Part shown: piece after piece, positions 7,505-15,697 of the stretch
Position numbering within the stretch: the first letter of the stretch is position 1
Layout: each line of letters starts with the position of its first letter
Assembly: GCF_900105335.1 (NCBI RefSeq)
Contig: NZ_LT629770.1
Coordinates: 1,178,001 to 1,242,000 of the forward strand
Origin: Microbacterium paraoxydans
GTDB lineage: Bacteria > Actinomycetota > Actinomycetes > Actinomycetales > Microbacteriaceae
Length of the DNA: 64,000 nt
Direction of reading: 5' to 3'
Notes under the pieces: model-generated
Database searches by the model: none
The model's input: the letters and a program-made list of their open reading frames with translations, nothing else
What the model was told of the DNA's origin: nothing
Made by a program: the position numbers and the translations under genes

Positions 7505-8896
7505 ATGAACGAAGACGACGAGGTCGAGCCCGAAGACGACGACGAGGTCGAGCCCGAAGACGACGGCAAAAGCGATGAGCGCGCCGCTGGGGCCGAGATC
7601 GAGCCGTTCAAGATCTTCGGGGACGGGACTGGCTTCAAAGGCGTGGGCCTTGAGGGGACTGGCTTCAAGGGCGTGAACATGGAGGGTTTCGCGGGTCTGA
7701 GCGCTGGTATTGGAGCGCTTCTCTCGGGCTCAGAAGTGTTCAAGATCATGCAGACGAATCTTCTCGGCATCGGCGACTCGCTCTCGAAGACGTACGCGTC
7801 AAGCCTCATGCCATCATTCGATTCGATCAGCGCCCTCTTCCGATACATGGCGGAAGCGCCTGCGCTCACTCGTTCGAGCGATTACGCGGTCTTGGACGAG
7901 CCGGAGAGTGCGTATTCGTCGCACATGGAATCGCCCCAGAGTTACTTTCAGTCGACGGAAGAAGTGATCACCTGCTTCGACGACCTGCACGCCGCGATCA
8001 CGAAGCTCATATCGAAGACTCCCGACCTGCCGCTCGTATGGCGCGGTGTACGGAACGCCGAGTGGGGGATGCACAGCCATCTCTACCGACATCTGATGAA
8101 CACCAACAAGGTCGTGCCGCCCCAGCGGAGCCCGAAGAAGGCCCAGCCGTACCCTGACGAGGATCAGATGGTCGCGGCGGAGCGAGAGATCCTGAGCATT
8201 GCCCGCCGCGATTGGCGTTTCGACAACATGTCCGCCCTTGAAACTTTCGCCCGCATCCAGCACGCCGGGGGTCCCACTCGGCTGATCGACGTAACGAAGA
8301 ACCCGTATATCGGCGCATGGTTCGCGGTCGAGTTCGATGAGGATGAAGAGGGCAAGGATGCGCGGCTCTTTGCTCTCGCCACTCGCCCCGTTGCGCAAGA
8401 CGGGAAGCCTCCTGCGCCCGACTCGGCACTAGAGCTCGATGATCTCGGCGCGGCACGGGACCCGTTCTGGCACCTGCTCACGGACAATGCGAGCCGCCAG
8501 AAGCTCGACTGGGGAACCGGCGCACGCAGACGCATCTGGGTGCCTCCGGCTTACGACCCTCGAATCTCCGCGCAGAACGCCGCTTTCGTCCTCGACGGGG
8601 TGCCGATGACGTCCAAGAAGCTCGCGTCCTACTTCACGGTCGAGAGGAACGTCTACTGGCGTCGAGCGGATCTGCTCGCCTCTGCGTCGATCTACGCGAA
8701 GATGCTGAAACCGACCAGAAGGCCGATGTACAACTCGCGGAACTTCGCGCCGACTTTCAGTTTCCGAATCGAAGCCGCCGCCAAGCAGGAGATCCGCGAG
8801 GTCATGGAGTCTCGGTTCGGCTACCGGCTGTCGTACATTTACCCCGACATGGCTGCGCTCGCTGAGCACCTCAAGCGGAGGCCGCTGAACGGATAG
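7505..8896 (+). CDS. FRG-domain protein, probable phage-defence effector
   Basis: The 463-residue product contains the FRG domain signature: VWRGVRNAEWGMHSHLYRHL (178-197), QHAGGPTRLIDVT (252-264) and a later RISAQNAAFVL (353-363). FRG domains are enriched in bacterial defence loci, though their chemistry is not well settled. The N-terminus is unusual: an acidic repeat (DDEVEPED twice, residues 4-19) and a tandem GTGFKGV repeat (41-47 and 51-57), then a hydrophobic stretch round 61-75. The gene is divergent from the zinc-ribbon gene with 34 bp between them, and a strong hairpin follows it. The ribosome-binding site is weak. Defence role is inferred from family and prophage context. Confidence 0.75.
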   Translation: MNEDDEVEPEDDDEVEPEDDGKSDERAAGAEIEPFKIFGDGTGFKGVGLEGTGFKGVNMEGFAGLSAGIGALLSGSEVFKIMQTNLLGIGDSLSKTYASSLMPSFDSISALFRYMAEAPALTRSSDYAVLDEPESAYSSHMESPQSYFQSTEEVITCFDDLHAAITKLISKTPDLPLVWRGVRNAEWGMHSHLYRHLMNTNKVVPPQRSPKKAQPYPDEDQMVAAEREILSIARRDWRFDNMSALETFARIQHAGGPTRLIDVTKNPYIGAWFAVEFDEDEEGKDARLFALATRPVAQDGKPPAPDSALELDDLGAARDPFWHLLTDNASRQKLDWGTGARRRIWVPPAYDPRISAQNAAFVLDGVPMTSKKLASYFTVERNVYWRRADLLASASIYAKMLKPTRRPMYNSRNFAPTFSFRIEAAAKQEIREVMESRFGYRLSYIYPDMAALAEHLKRRPLNG

Positions 8897-8928
8897 CTCT
8901 GGCCTTCGGTGGGGTCTTCCTGGACATG

Positions 8929-8968
8929 GAGAAGGCCCGACGCCCTCTGAGGGGTGCCAGGCCTTCTC
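8929..8968. terminator. hairpin terminator between convergent genes
   Basis: GAGAAGGCC at 8929-8937 pairs with GGCCTTCTC at 8960-8968. The 9-bp stem lies 32 bp after the FRG gene and just before the end of a leftward gene, so it could end transcription from both sides. Confidence 0.6.
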
Positions 8969-8992
8969 GATTCAACGGAGAGGCGCGGAGCG

Positions 8993-9496
8993 TCAGTCCT
9001 GGATGAGGCCGGGGCGTGGCGTCGGAGCCATAGAGCCGACCACCAGTTCCACATTGGCGTTGAACCGGTCGAAGATCGACACCACCATCTGCATGTCCGG
9101 CGCTGCCTTCGCATCCTGCGCCGTCAGGTCCGAGTACGCGGCCGTGTGGTTCCGGAGCGCTTGCGAGAGGAACTGACGCTCCCGAGGAGCCGTCGTGTTC
9201 TCCAGTAGGTCGAGGGTCTTCTCCGTGGCATCCAGTATCCGGTCGGACATCGCCGCTCGACGGTTCCGCGCGTACTCGCTCTGCACGCCCCGGGCCTTAG
9301 CCATTGCCTCCGGTGTGCCCGATGACCCGGAGCCGTTCATCGCGAACTTGAGCCCGGGAGTCTCGCGGACCACGCGGGAAACCACATACTGCGAGACCCC
9401 GGTCTGCTCGACTACCTGGCGACGGGTCTTCCCTTCTCGCACGAGGTGTCGAATTTGCTCCTCGACCTCGACTGAGGTCCGAACGCCCGTCGCCAT
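8993..9496 (-). CDS. helix-turn-helix phage protein (167 aa)
   Basis: The N-terminal 55 residues form a helix-turn-helix like those of resolvases or terminase small subunits: VEEQIRHLVREGKTRRQVVE then QTGVSQYVVSRVVRE. The C-terminal part is helical and charged. Start at ATG 9496, 8 bp after the stop of the preceding gene. A DNA-packaging small subunit, a replication-accessory protein or a regulator would all fit; no large terminase gene is near. It forms a two-gene leftward unit at the right end of the element. Confidence 0.6.
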   Translation of the reverse strand: MATGVRTSVEVEEQIRHLVREGKTRRQVVEQTGVSQYVVSRVVRETPGLKFAMNGSGSSGTPEAMAKARGVQSEYARNRRAAMSDRILDATEKTLDLLENTTAPRERQFLSQALRNHTAAYSDLTAQDAKAAPDMQMVVSIFDRFNANVELVVGSMAPTPRPGLIQD

Positions 9497-9504
9497 GGCC
9501 GGGC

Positions 9505-10209
9505 CTACTTCGCGGCGATCGTGTCGCGGCGGAGGTTCAGACCGTCGAGCTTCTCGACCTTGTAGTCGATCTGGATATCCCGATCCAGGTTCTCGTCGAC
9601 CCCGAGCGCCGCGTAGCCCTGCGGATCCAGGTGTGCCATGCGCGACATGGTGCCCAGCGAGACCGCGCCCTCCAGCGCCTCGATCAGCACGTTGCGCCAC
9701 GCCGCCACGATGTTGGCGTCAGCGGTCAGGTCGCGGACCCGGACAGCGGCCCGGACGCCGTGCTCGACCAGCTGCTGGAACACCAGCTCGCGGACCTCAG
9801 CGATCACACCGGACGGGTCGACCGATGCGAGCGCCTCCGGGGAGACCTCGATCCACTGTGCGATCGCCGCGAGCCGAAGCGGATTCGCTGCGAGGATGAG
9901 TGCCTCCAGCGACCGACCAGCGGTCACAAGCGCGGAGACCTTGCGCCACTCCACCTCCTGGAGCGCCACCTCGTCGGCGTTCTTCGGGGCGAGACCGTCG
10001 AGCACCTCCGCGATCTGCGCATCCGCGTCCGCATCCTTCGCGGCCGGGATCTTGTCGAGGAGTGCGGCGCGCGCGTCCATGACTTGCTTGAACCGCTCGC
10101 GGGTGATCGCGCTGTTCGTGTAGTTCGGGTTCGTGAAGTCCACGGCCTGCGCCAGCGAACGCCGGAAGGTCGTGAAAGCCTGCACGAATGGTGCGGTGTT
10201 GATGGTCAT
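9505..10209 (-). CDS. hypothetical phage protein (234 aa)
   Basis: The product is a soluble helical protein beginning MTINTAPFVQAFTTF. No family was recognised. The ATG at 10,209 overlaps, as ATGA, the stop of a frame that begins in the host DUF4244 stub, so host transcription of the tad operon could read into it. It is the last phage-type gene before the chromosome junction. Confidence 0.55.
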   Translation of the reverse strand: MTINTAPFVQAFTTFRRSLAQAVDFTNPNYTNSAITRERFKQVMDARAALLDKIPAAKDADADAQIAEVLDGLAPKNADEVALQEVEWRKVSALVTAGRSLEALILAANPLRLAAIAQWIEVSPEALASVDPSGVIAEVRELVFQQLVEHGVRAAVRVRDLTADANIVAAWRNVLIEALEGAVSLGTMSRMAHLDPQGYAALGVDENLDRDIQIDYKVEKLDGLNLRRDTIAAK

Positions 10210-10427
10210 TTCGTTCTCGTTTCTCTGCGGGGGTCCGCCACGTCGGATCTCGCGATCCTGGGTGGGCTTCGCCCTGGGTGACCCGTCAGCCGTTGCTGCC
10301 GGGAGCTTTCGGGCGGGACGAAACCGTGCACGACCTCGCAGCACAAGTCACCACGTCGAGAGAGCGCATCACGCGGCCTCGATCCGCCACTCGAAGGGCG
10401 GCAGGAGCGAGTAACTCCGCTCACGGG

Positions 10428-10529
10428 GGCGATGGTGGTGATGGCGTACTCGGCGGTCGCTGCGCCGGTGTCGTCTCCGAAGAGAGCCCGGGCGCGGCGC
10501 CGGTCCAGGGTGGGCAGGGTGTCGTTCAT
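10428..10529 (-). pseudogene. 5' stub of a DUF4244 (Flp/TadE-like pilin) gene cut by the prophage
   Basis: The frame from ATG 10,529 encodes a short N-terminus followed by GDDTGAATAEYAITTIA, the cytoplasmic and cleavage-region pattern of actinobacterial DUF4244 proteins (compare the TVEYAIGTIA type). The family then continues into a hydrophobic helix; here, after ATC GCC at 10,428, the sequence loses all similarity and continues as unrelated DNA to a stop at 10,206. An ATG at 10,535 is also in frame, but AGAGG is better spaced for 10,529. The gene follows TadA and TadB/C-like genes, as DUF4244 genes usually do. Downstream TadE-like genes would be on the far side of the prophage. Confidence 0.75.
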
Positions 10530-10565
10530 CTTCATACCTCTTTTCTTTAGGTGATCACGGAAGGG

Positions 10566-11462
10566 TCAAGTCGGCAGGGGCGTGGAGGCGAGCACACTGA
10601 GCAGGAGGGGCGCCACACCGAGCAGGAGGAACGCAGGCAGCGTGCAGACGCCGAGCGGAAGCAGCAGCCGCGTGGAGAGGCGCGCGGCACGAAGACGCCC
10701 CTGGACCCTCGCACGATGCCGGTCCTGTGCCGCCGCCGCGCGCAGCAGCTCCACGGCGGGGACGCCGGCTGCACGGGAGAGCTCGAGCACCTGGCCGACG
10801 CGGTCGCGCTCGGCGGGATCGACGACTCCGGTCTCGGTGACGAGCGCGACGGCGCGGTCGATCGGTGCACCACCCGTGAGCGCGACCGCGACGAGCTCCG
10901 CCGTCATGCCCGGCGTCCCCGACTCGGGACGCGCACGGCGCAGTAGTCGTCTCGTCCACAGTCGGGCGATCACGACCAGCAGGAGGCCGGCGACGACGCA
11001 CGCACCCCCGAGGGGGTTACCGATGATCGCGCCCAGGGTGTCGAAGCCCAGCGCCACGCCGAGCAGCAGGCCGGCCAGCGGCATCCAGAGCAGCAGTCGC
11101 GCCGTGCCCGCCGGCTCGGCCAGGGCCACCCGGACGTCGTCCGCCGCCGACGCGGCATCGCGCAGCGCCTCGGCGATGGTGCGGAGCACGTCGGCCAGCG
11201 GCGCTCCCACCGTCGTGGCGACCTCCCACGCCGCCGCCAGCTCCGTCCACATGCCACCCTGCGCCTCGATCGCCGCGACCAGGGGCACCCCCTCATCCGT
11301 TCGTTCCAGCACCGCCGTCGCGGACGGGTCTCCTGTGCCCGCGAGATGCCGCCAGGCGACGAGGGGGATCGCCCCGGCCTGCAGGAGCACCGCGAGCGTC
11401 TGGACGGAATCGGCGACATGCGGACCGGCCGCCGACGCCGGACGCGGCACACGGAGCGTCAC
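10566..11462 (-). CDS. TadB/TadC-like type II secretion F family protein
   Basis: The 298-residue product is an inner-membrane platform protein of the tad/Flp pilus system. Hydrophobic segments lie at about 20-40, 125-175 and 265-295, with a cytoplasmic GspF-like domain between them. The GTG start at 11,462 gives a 4-nt GTGA overlap with the TadA stop, which fixes it. It works with the TadA ATPase to assemble pili. Only one F-type gene is visible between TadA and DUF4244, where many operons have two. Confidence 0.75.
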   Translation of the reverse strand: MTLRVPRPASAAGPHVADSVQTLAVLLQAGAIPLVAWRHLAGTGDPSATAVLERTDEGVPLVAAIEAQGGMWTELAAAWEVATTVGAPLADVLRTIAEALRDAASAADDVRVALAEPAGTARLLLWMPLAGLLLGVALGFDTLGAIIGNPLGGACVVAGLLLVVIARLWTRRLLRRARPESGTPGMTAELVAVALTGGAPIDRAVALVTETGVVDPAERDRVGQVLELSRAAGVPAVELLRAAAAQDRHRARVQGRLRAARLSTRLLLPLGVCTLPAFLLLGVAPLLLSVLASTPLPT

Positions 11463-12463
11463 CACGGTTCGACCTCCTCGATCGCCAGACGGTCGCCTGC
11501 GAGCACGAGACGACCGGCCTTCGCGATGCGTCGCGCCCCGGCCGGAGTGCGCTCCAGGTGCAGCACGATGGTGAAGGCGCTCACCGCCTGACGCGCGAGG
11601 GCCACCGCATCCATGCCGGCGAGCGCGCCCAGGGCCTCCAAGCGCGCGGGCACGTCCGCCAGACCGCTGGCGTGCAGGGTGCCCGCACCGCCGTCGTGCC
11701 CGGTGTTGAGCGCGGTGAGCAGCTCGCGCACCTCCTCCCCTCGGCACTCGCCCACCACCAGACGGTCGGGCCGCATGCGCAGGGACTCCCGCACCAATCG
11801 CGCCAGATCGATCTCCCCGGCGCCTTCGAGATTGGCCTGGCGAGCCTCCAGAGCCACATGGTGCGGGTGCCGGGGCCTCAGCTCCGCGACGTCTTCGATG
11901 GTGACGATGCGCTCATCGGGCGCGACCTCCGACAGCAGAGCCGACAGCAGCGTCGTCTTGCCGGAGCCCGTTCCCCCGGTGAGCAGGAGGTTCGCCCGGT
12001 CGCGGACGAGCGAGCCGAGCCAGCGCCTCTGCCGCGCATCGAAGGCCCCGCGCGCCGCGAGCGCATCGAGGTCGGCCGCGTGCACGCGAGGGACGCGGAT
12101 CGACACGGCTGTGCCCAATGCCGACACCGGAGCCAAGGCGGCGTGCACCCTGACGCCGGAGCCGAGCCGCACATCGACGCACGGCGTCTGATCGTCGAGG
12201 TGTCGCCCTCCGATCGCGACGAGCGCCACGGCGAGCTCGCGGACCTCGCGTTCCGTGGCCCGCCAGTCCGGCACGCGTTCCGCCCCGCTCCCTCTATCCA
12301 CGAACAGCGCGTCCGCGCCGTTCAGGAACACGTCCGTCACCTCGTCGTCGACGAACGGCGCGAGCGGGGCGAACGCCGGCTCACTCCGGAGCGCCTCCTG
12401 CGGAGCGCGCGATGCGGCACGAGTCCCGGAAGGGCGAGGGCGGATGACGAATCGATCAGGCAT
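11459..12463 (-). CDS. tadA: TadA/CpaF-type pilus assembly ATPase
   Basis: The 334-residue product is a secretion ATPase that powers pilus assembly at the membrane. It has Walker A LLTGGTGSGKTTLLSALL (about 160-177), an Asp-box IVTIEDVAELRP and a Walker B-like RPDRLVVGECRGEE segment, all in the family order. The ATG at 12,463 starts MPDRFVIRP; the frame could be extended upstream but without a better site. It is the first gene of the tad operon interrupted further on by the prophage. Without the pilin and TadE genes on the other side, the pilus is probably not made, unless the prophage excises. Confidence 0.88.
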   Translation of the reverse strand: MPDRFVIRPRPSGTRAASRAPQEALRSEPAFAPLAPFVDDEVTDVFLNGADALFVDRGSGAERVPDWRATEREVRELAVALVAIGGRHLDDQTPCVDVRLGSGVRVHAALAPVSALGTAVSIRVPRVHAADLDALAARGAFDARQRRWLGSLVRDRANLLLTGGTGSGKTTLLSALLSEVAPDERIVTIEDVAELRPRHPHHVALEARQANLEGAGEIDLARLVRESLRMRPDRLVVGECRGEEVRELLTALNTGHDGGAGTLHASGLADVPARLEALGALAGMDAVALARQAVSAFTIVLHLERTPAGARRIAKAGRLVLAGDRLAIEEVEPW

Positions 12464-12861
12464 ACGGCGAAGGTAGGCCGCGGCTGTGCGCGACGACCGC
12501 GCGGGGCACATGTTCCGTCGGACCCTGTGCACAACCAGACGCCACCCGCGGCGGTGCAGGAGCCGGCCGCGGCGGACGAGGAGGCGGGAGCGCTCCCATG
12601 AGAAAGGGCGGCACCTCACGGGGGGAATGAGATGCCGCCCACGGCGGCTCTCGATCGGGGGAATCGGGCACGCCAAGGCCGGAATGAGATTTCGGCTGTC
12701 GTCGAGTGTACGCAAGGCGACCGTCCTGACAAAACCCACTCGACTACCGACTTTCGGCAGTATTCGAGGGTCAGGGGCGGGGATAGATTCACCCTGACCT
12801 GGTCGCACTCCCCCTGCGGCCATGCCTGCACGACCCGAACGCCGCAAAGGAGCGCCTGCCG
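12464..12861. other. intergenic region between tadA and acs, with a hairpin
   Basis: No gene is supported in this 398-bp divergent gap. A hairpin with stem GGGCGGCA/TGCCGCCC lies at 12,606-12,640, and GAATGAGAT occurs at about 12,626 and again at about 12,683. The acs promoter is probably in the second half, where the sequence is more AT-rich (about 12,700-12,790); AAAGGAG near 12,846 is its ribosome-binding site. Confidence 0.5.
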
Positions 12862-14829
12862 ATGAGCAGTCAGATCGATCACCTTCTCGACGAGACCCGG
12901 CGCTTCGCGCCGTCGGAGGAGTTCGCCGCCCAATCCGTCGCCTCGCAGGAGCTCTACGAGCGCGCCGCCGCGGACCGCGAGGGCTTCTGGGCCGACCAGT
13001 CGCGCGAGCTCGTCCACTGGCACAAGCCCTTCACGCAGGTCCTCGACTGGAGCAATCCGCCCTTCGCCAAGTGGTTCGACGACGGAGAGCTCAACGTGGC
13101 GTACAACTGCCTCGACCGGCACGTCGAGGCCGGCAACGGCGACCGCGTCGCACTCTTCTGGGAGGGTGAGCCCGGCGACAGCCGCCGCATCACCTATGCC
13201 GAGCTGACGGACGAGGTCAAGCGCGTCGCGAACGTGCTCGACGAGCTCGGCATCGGTCAGGGCGACCGCGTCGCGATCTACCTGCCGATGATCCCCGAGG
13301 CGATCGCCGCGATGCTCGCCGTGGCGCGCGTCGGCGCCATCCACTCGGTCGTCTTCGGTGGTTTCAGCGCCGACAGCCTGCGCTCGCGGATCGACGACGC
13401 CGGCGCCAAGCTCGTCATCACGGCGGACGGCGGGTACCGCAAGGGCCGTGTCTCCGCGCTGAAGCCCGCCGTCGACCAGGCGCTGGCCGACCGCGGCGAG
13501 GGCGAGCAGCAGACCGTCGAGCACGTGCTCGTCGTCAAGCGCGGCGAGAACGAGGTGGAGTGGACCGAGGGCCGTGACCTGTGGTGGCACGACGTCGTCC
13601 CCGCCGCCTCCTCCGACCACACCGCCCAGGCGTTCCCCGCCGAGAACCCCCTCTTCATCCTGTACACCTCGGGCACGACGGGGAAGCCGAAGGGCATCCT
13701 GCACACCTCCGGCGGCTACCTCACCCAGGCGGCGTACTCGCACAAGAACGTCTTCGACCTGAAGCCGGAGACCGACGTCTACTGGTGCACCGCCGACATC
13801 GGCTGGATCACCGGACACAGCTACGTCACCTACGGTCCGCTCGCGAACGGCGCGACCCAGGTGCTCTACGAGGGCACGCCGGACACTCCGCACCCCGGCC
13901 GCTGGTGGGAACTCATCGAGAAGTACAAGGTCTCGATCTTCTACACGGCCCCGACCGCGATCCGCTCGTTCATGAAGATCGGTCGCAGCGTCCCGCAGAA
14001 GTTCGACCTGTCCTCGCTGCGCGTGCTCGGCTCGGTGGGCGAGCCCATCAACCCTGAGGCCTGGATGTGGTACCGCGAGGTCATCGGCGCCGGCTCGACG
14101 CCGATCGTCGACACGTGGTGGCAGACCGAGACCGGCGCGATCATGGTGTCGGCGCTCCCCGGGATCACCGCCACGAAGCCCGGCTCGGCGCAGGTGCCCC
14201 TGCCCGGTATCTCGATCGATGTGGTCGATGAACAGGGCGTCGAGGTCGGCAACGGCAACGGCGGCCTCCTCGTGATCACCGAACCCTGGCCGAGCATGCT
14301 GCGTGGCATCTGGGGCGACCCGGAGCGTTTCCGCGAGACGTACTGGGAGAAGTTCGAGAAGCAGGGCTACTACTTCGCCGGCGACGGGGCCCGCCTCGAC
14401 GAGGACGGCGACCTCTGGCTGCTCGGCCGGGTCGACGACGTCATGAACGTCTCCGGCCACCGGCTGTCGACCGCGGAGATCGAGTCCTCCCTCGTCGCGC
14501 ACGAGGCCACGGCGGAAGCCGCCGTCGTCGGCGCCTCGGACGAGACCACGGGTCAGGCGGTCGTCGCGTTCGTGATCATCAAGGAGAGCTACCTCTCGGC
14601 GCACGACCCGGCGGGACTCGCCCAGCAGCTGCGGCTCTGGGTGGGCGAGCAGATCGGCGCGATCGCCCGTCCGCGCGACGTCTACATCGTCGGCGAGCTG
14701 CCGAAGACCCGTTCCGGCAAGATCATGCGGCGTCTGCTCCGCGACGTGGCGGAGGGTCGCGAGGTCGGCGACACGACGACGCTCGCCGACACCGCCGTGA
14801 TGAGCATCATCTCCGCCCAGGTCAAGTAA
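12862..14829 (+). CDS. acs: acetyl-CoA synthetase
   Basis: This enzyme makes acetyl-CoA from acetate, ATP and CoA through acetyl-AMP. The 655-residue length is usual. Motifs include YTSGTTGKPKG (about 268-278) for ATP binding, a DTWWQTETG segment, YYFAGDGARLDEDG with GRVDDVMNVSGHR in the hinge region, and PKTRSGKIMRR (about 613-623), whose Lys is the site of regulatory acetylation in the family. With ackA and pta elsewhere in the window, the cell has both the high-affinity and the reversible acetate routes. A nested palindrome follows the stop. Confidence 0.95.
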   Translation: MSSQIDHLLDETRRFAPSEEFAAQSVASQELYERAAADREGFWADQSRELVHWHKPFTQVLDWSNPPFAKWFDDGELNVAYNCLDRHVEAGNGDRVALFWEGEPGDSRRITYAELTDEVKRVANVLDELGIGQGDRVAIYLPMIPEAIAAMLAVARVGAIHSVVFGGFSADSLRSRIDDAGAKLVITADGGYRKGRVSALKPAVDQALADRGEGEQQTVEHVLVVKRGENEVEWTEGRDLWWHDVVPAASSDHTAQAFPAENPLFILYTSGTTGKPKGILHTSGGYLTQAAYSHKNVFDLKPETDVYWCTADIGWITGHSYVTYGPLANGATQVLYEGTPDTPHPGRWWELIEKYKVSIFYTAPTAIRSFMKIGRSVPQKFDLSSLRVLGSVGEPINPEAWMWYREVIGAGSTPIVDTWWQTETGAIMVSALPGITATKPGSAQVPLPGISIDVVDEQGVEVGNGNGGLLVITEPWPSMLRGIWGDPERFRETYWEKFEKQGYYFAGDGARLDEDGDLWLLGRVDDVMNVSGHRLSTAEIESSLVAHEATAEAAVVGASDETTGQAVVAFVIIKESYLSAHDPAGLAQQLRLWVGEQIGAIARPRDVYIVGELPKTRSGKIMRRLLRDVAEGREVGDTTTLADTAVMSIISAQVK

Positions 14830-14832
14830 CGC

Positions 14833-14908
14833 GAGACCCCGGGTTCACGTCGAGACCCCCTGCTGCAGGCGTCTGCAACAGGGGGTCTCGGCGCGTACCC
14901 GGGGTCTC
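14833..14908. repeat. nested double inverted repeat between acs and ridA ends
   Basis: The outer arms GAGACCCCGGGT (14,833-14,844) and ACCCGGGGTCTC (14,897-14,908) enclose inner arms GAGACCCCCTG (14,852-14,862) and CAGGGGGTCTC (14,879-14,889). All four arms share GAGACCCC. The element fills the gap between two convergent genes and probably terminates both. Confidence 0.8.
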
Positions 14909-14928
14909 GGCGAGCCGGGGCACGGGAA

Positions 14929-15387
14929 CTACGCGAGGCGGAAGGTGACCTCGACCTCGACGGGGCTGCCGAGCGGGAGCTCCGCGACGCCGACCGCGGC
15001 GCGGGCGTGCCGGCCCTCCTCGTCGAAGATCTCGCCGAGCACCTCGCTCGCGCCGTTGATGACGGCGGGCTGTCCTGTGAAGCCCTCCGCCGAGCCGACG
15101 AACCCGCCGACGCGGACCACACCGGCGATCCGATCGACACCGCCTGCGACATCGGCAGCCGCAGCGAGCGCGTTCAGGGCGCAGGTCCGGGCGAACGCCT
15201 TGGCGTCCTCCGCAGAGACCTCCGCACCGACCTTGCCGGTCGCCGGGAGGGCGCCGTCGACGAACGGGAGCTGGCCAGACGTGTAGACGAGGCCACCGTG
15301 CACGACGGCCGGCACGTAGGCGGCGACCGGAGCGGCGACGGCGGGAAGCTCGATGCCGAGCTCGGAGAGTCGGGCGGCGACGCTCAT
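14929..15387 (-). CDS. RidA/YjgF-family protein
   Basis: The 152-residue product belongs to the RidA (YjgF/YER057c) family, whose best-known members hydrolyse reactive enamine/imine intermediates. VHGGLVYTSGQLPFVDG (about 29-45) is the family start pattern. Near the C-terminus, HARAAVGVAELPLGSPVEVE matches the segment that normally carries the substrate-carboxylate Arg. ATG 15,387 overlaps the stop of the small gene before it (ATGA). It belongs to the longer Rv3678c-like actinobacterial branch, so the deaminase role is not certain. Confidence 0.8.
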   Translation of the reverse strand: MSVAARLSELGIELPAVAAPVAAYVPAVVHGGLVYTSGQLPFVDGALPATGKVGAEVSAEDAKAFARTCALNALAAAADVAGGVDRIAGVVRVGGFVGSAEGFTGQPAVINGASEVLGEIFDEEGRHARAAVGVAELPLGSPVEVEVTFRLA

Positions 15388-15608
15388 GCCTGGCCCCCTT
15401 CGAACTGGCGGGAGGCCTCGGCGGCGGCGGCGAGCCCGGCGTTGGCCGAGCCGTCCGTGGTCACCGGGCGCTTGAAGTAGGCGACCAGACCGCCTTCGGG
15501 GCCCTGCACCACCTGCACGAGCTCCCAGCCCTGCTTGCCCCAGTTGTTGAGGATGGCCGCGGTGTTGTGGATCAGCAGCGGCGTGGTGAGGTACTCCCAC
15601 GTGGTCAT
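15384..15608 (-). CDS. DUF4177-type small protein (74 aa)
   Basis: The product starts MTTWEYLTTPLLIHNT and contains NNWGKQGWELVQV, the pattern of small DUF4177-like proteins conserved in actinobacteria next to ridA-like genes. No function is known. It overlaps the RidA-like gene by 4 nt, so the two are translationally coupled. It is divergent from the penicillin-binding protein gene. Confidence 0.75.
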   Translation of the reverse strand: MTTWEYLTTPLLIHNTAAILNNWGKQGWELVQVVQGPEGGLVAYFKRPVTTDGSANAGLAAAAEASRQFEGGQA

Positions 15609-15697
15609 GGCACTCCTGTCGATCAGGGCGCGTCCAGGGCAGACCGGGCCGCGCTCGTCAAAGCGGGTATTCAGGGAACTCCCCTACGATCAAGCGT

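Larger units (their letters stand above)
1..10428. mobile_element. prophage or phage-derived element, right-hand part
   Basis: The block holds a phage tape-measure gene, a prim-pol/helicase replication gene, a chain of overlapping very short genes and a cargo block of defence-type genes. No housekeeping gene lies inside it. The right boundary is placed at about 10,428, where a chromosomal DUF4244 pilin-like gene stops matching its family in mid-gene. The left boundary, the integrase and the head genes are not in the window. No capsid or terminase gene was recognised here, so the element may be mosaic, satellite-like, or have its head module further left. The phage nature rests mainly on the tape-measure and prim-pol genes; the exact boundary is an inference. 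Confidence 0.8.

Noticed and set aside
10206..10529. intact 107-codon gene running from the DUF4244 start into the prophage
   Set aside because: Only the first third matches a family; the rest is out of family, so it is treated as a broken gene, although it may still be translated.
12616..14604. 662-codon leftward frame opposite acs
   Set aside because: Antisense to acetyl-CoA synthetase, whose motifs are all on the + strand.
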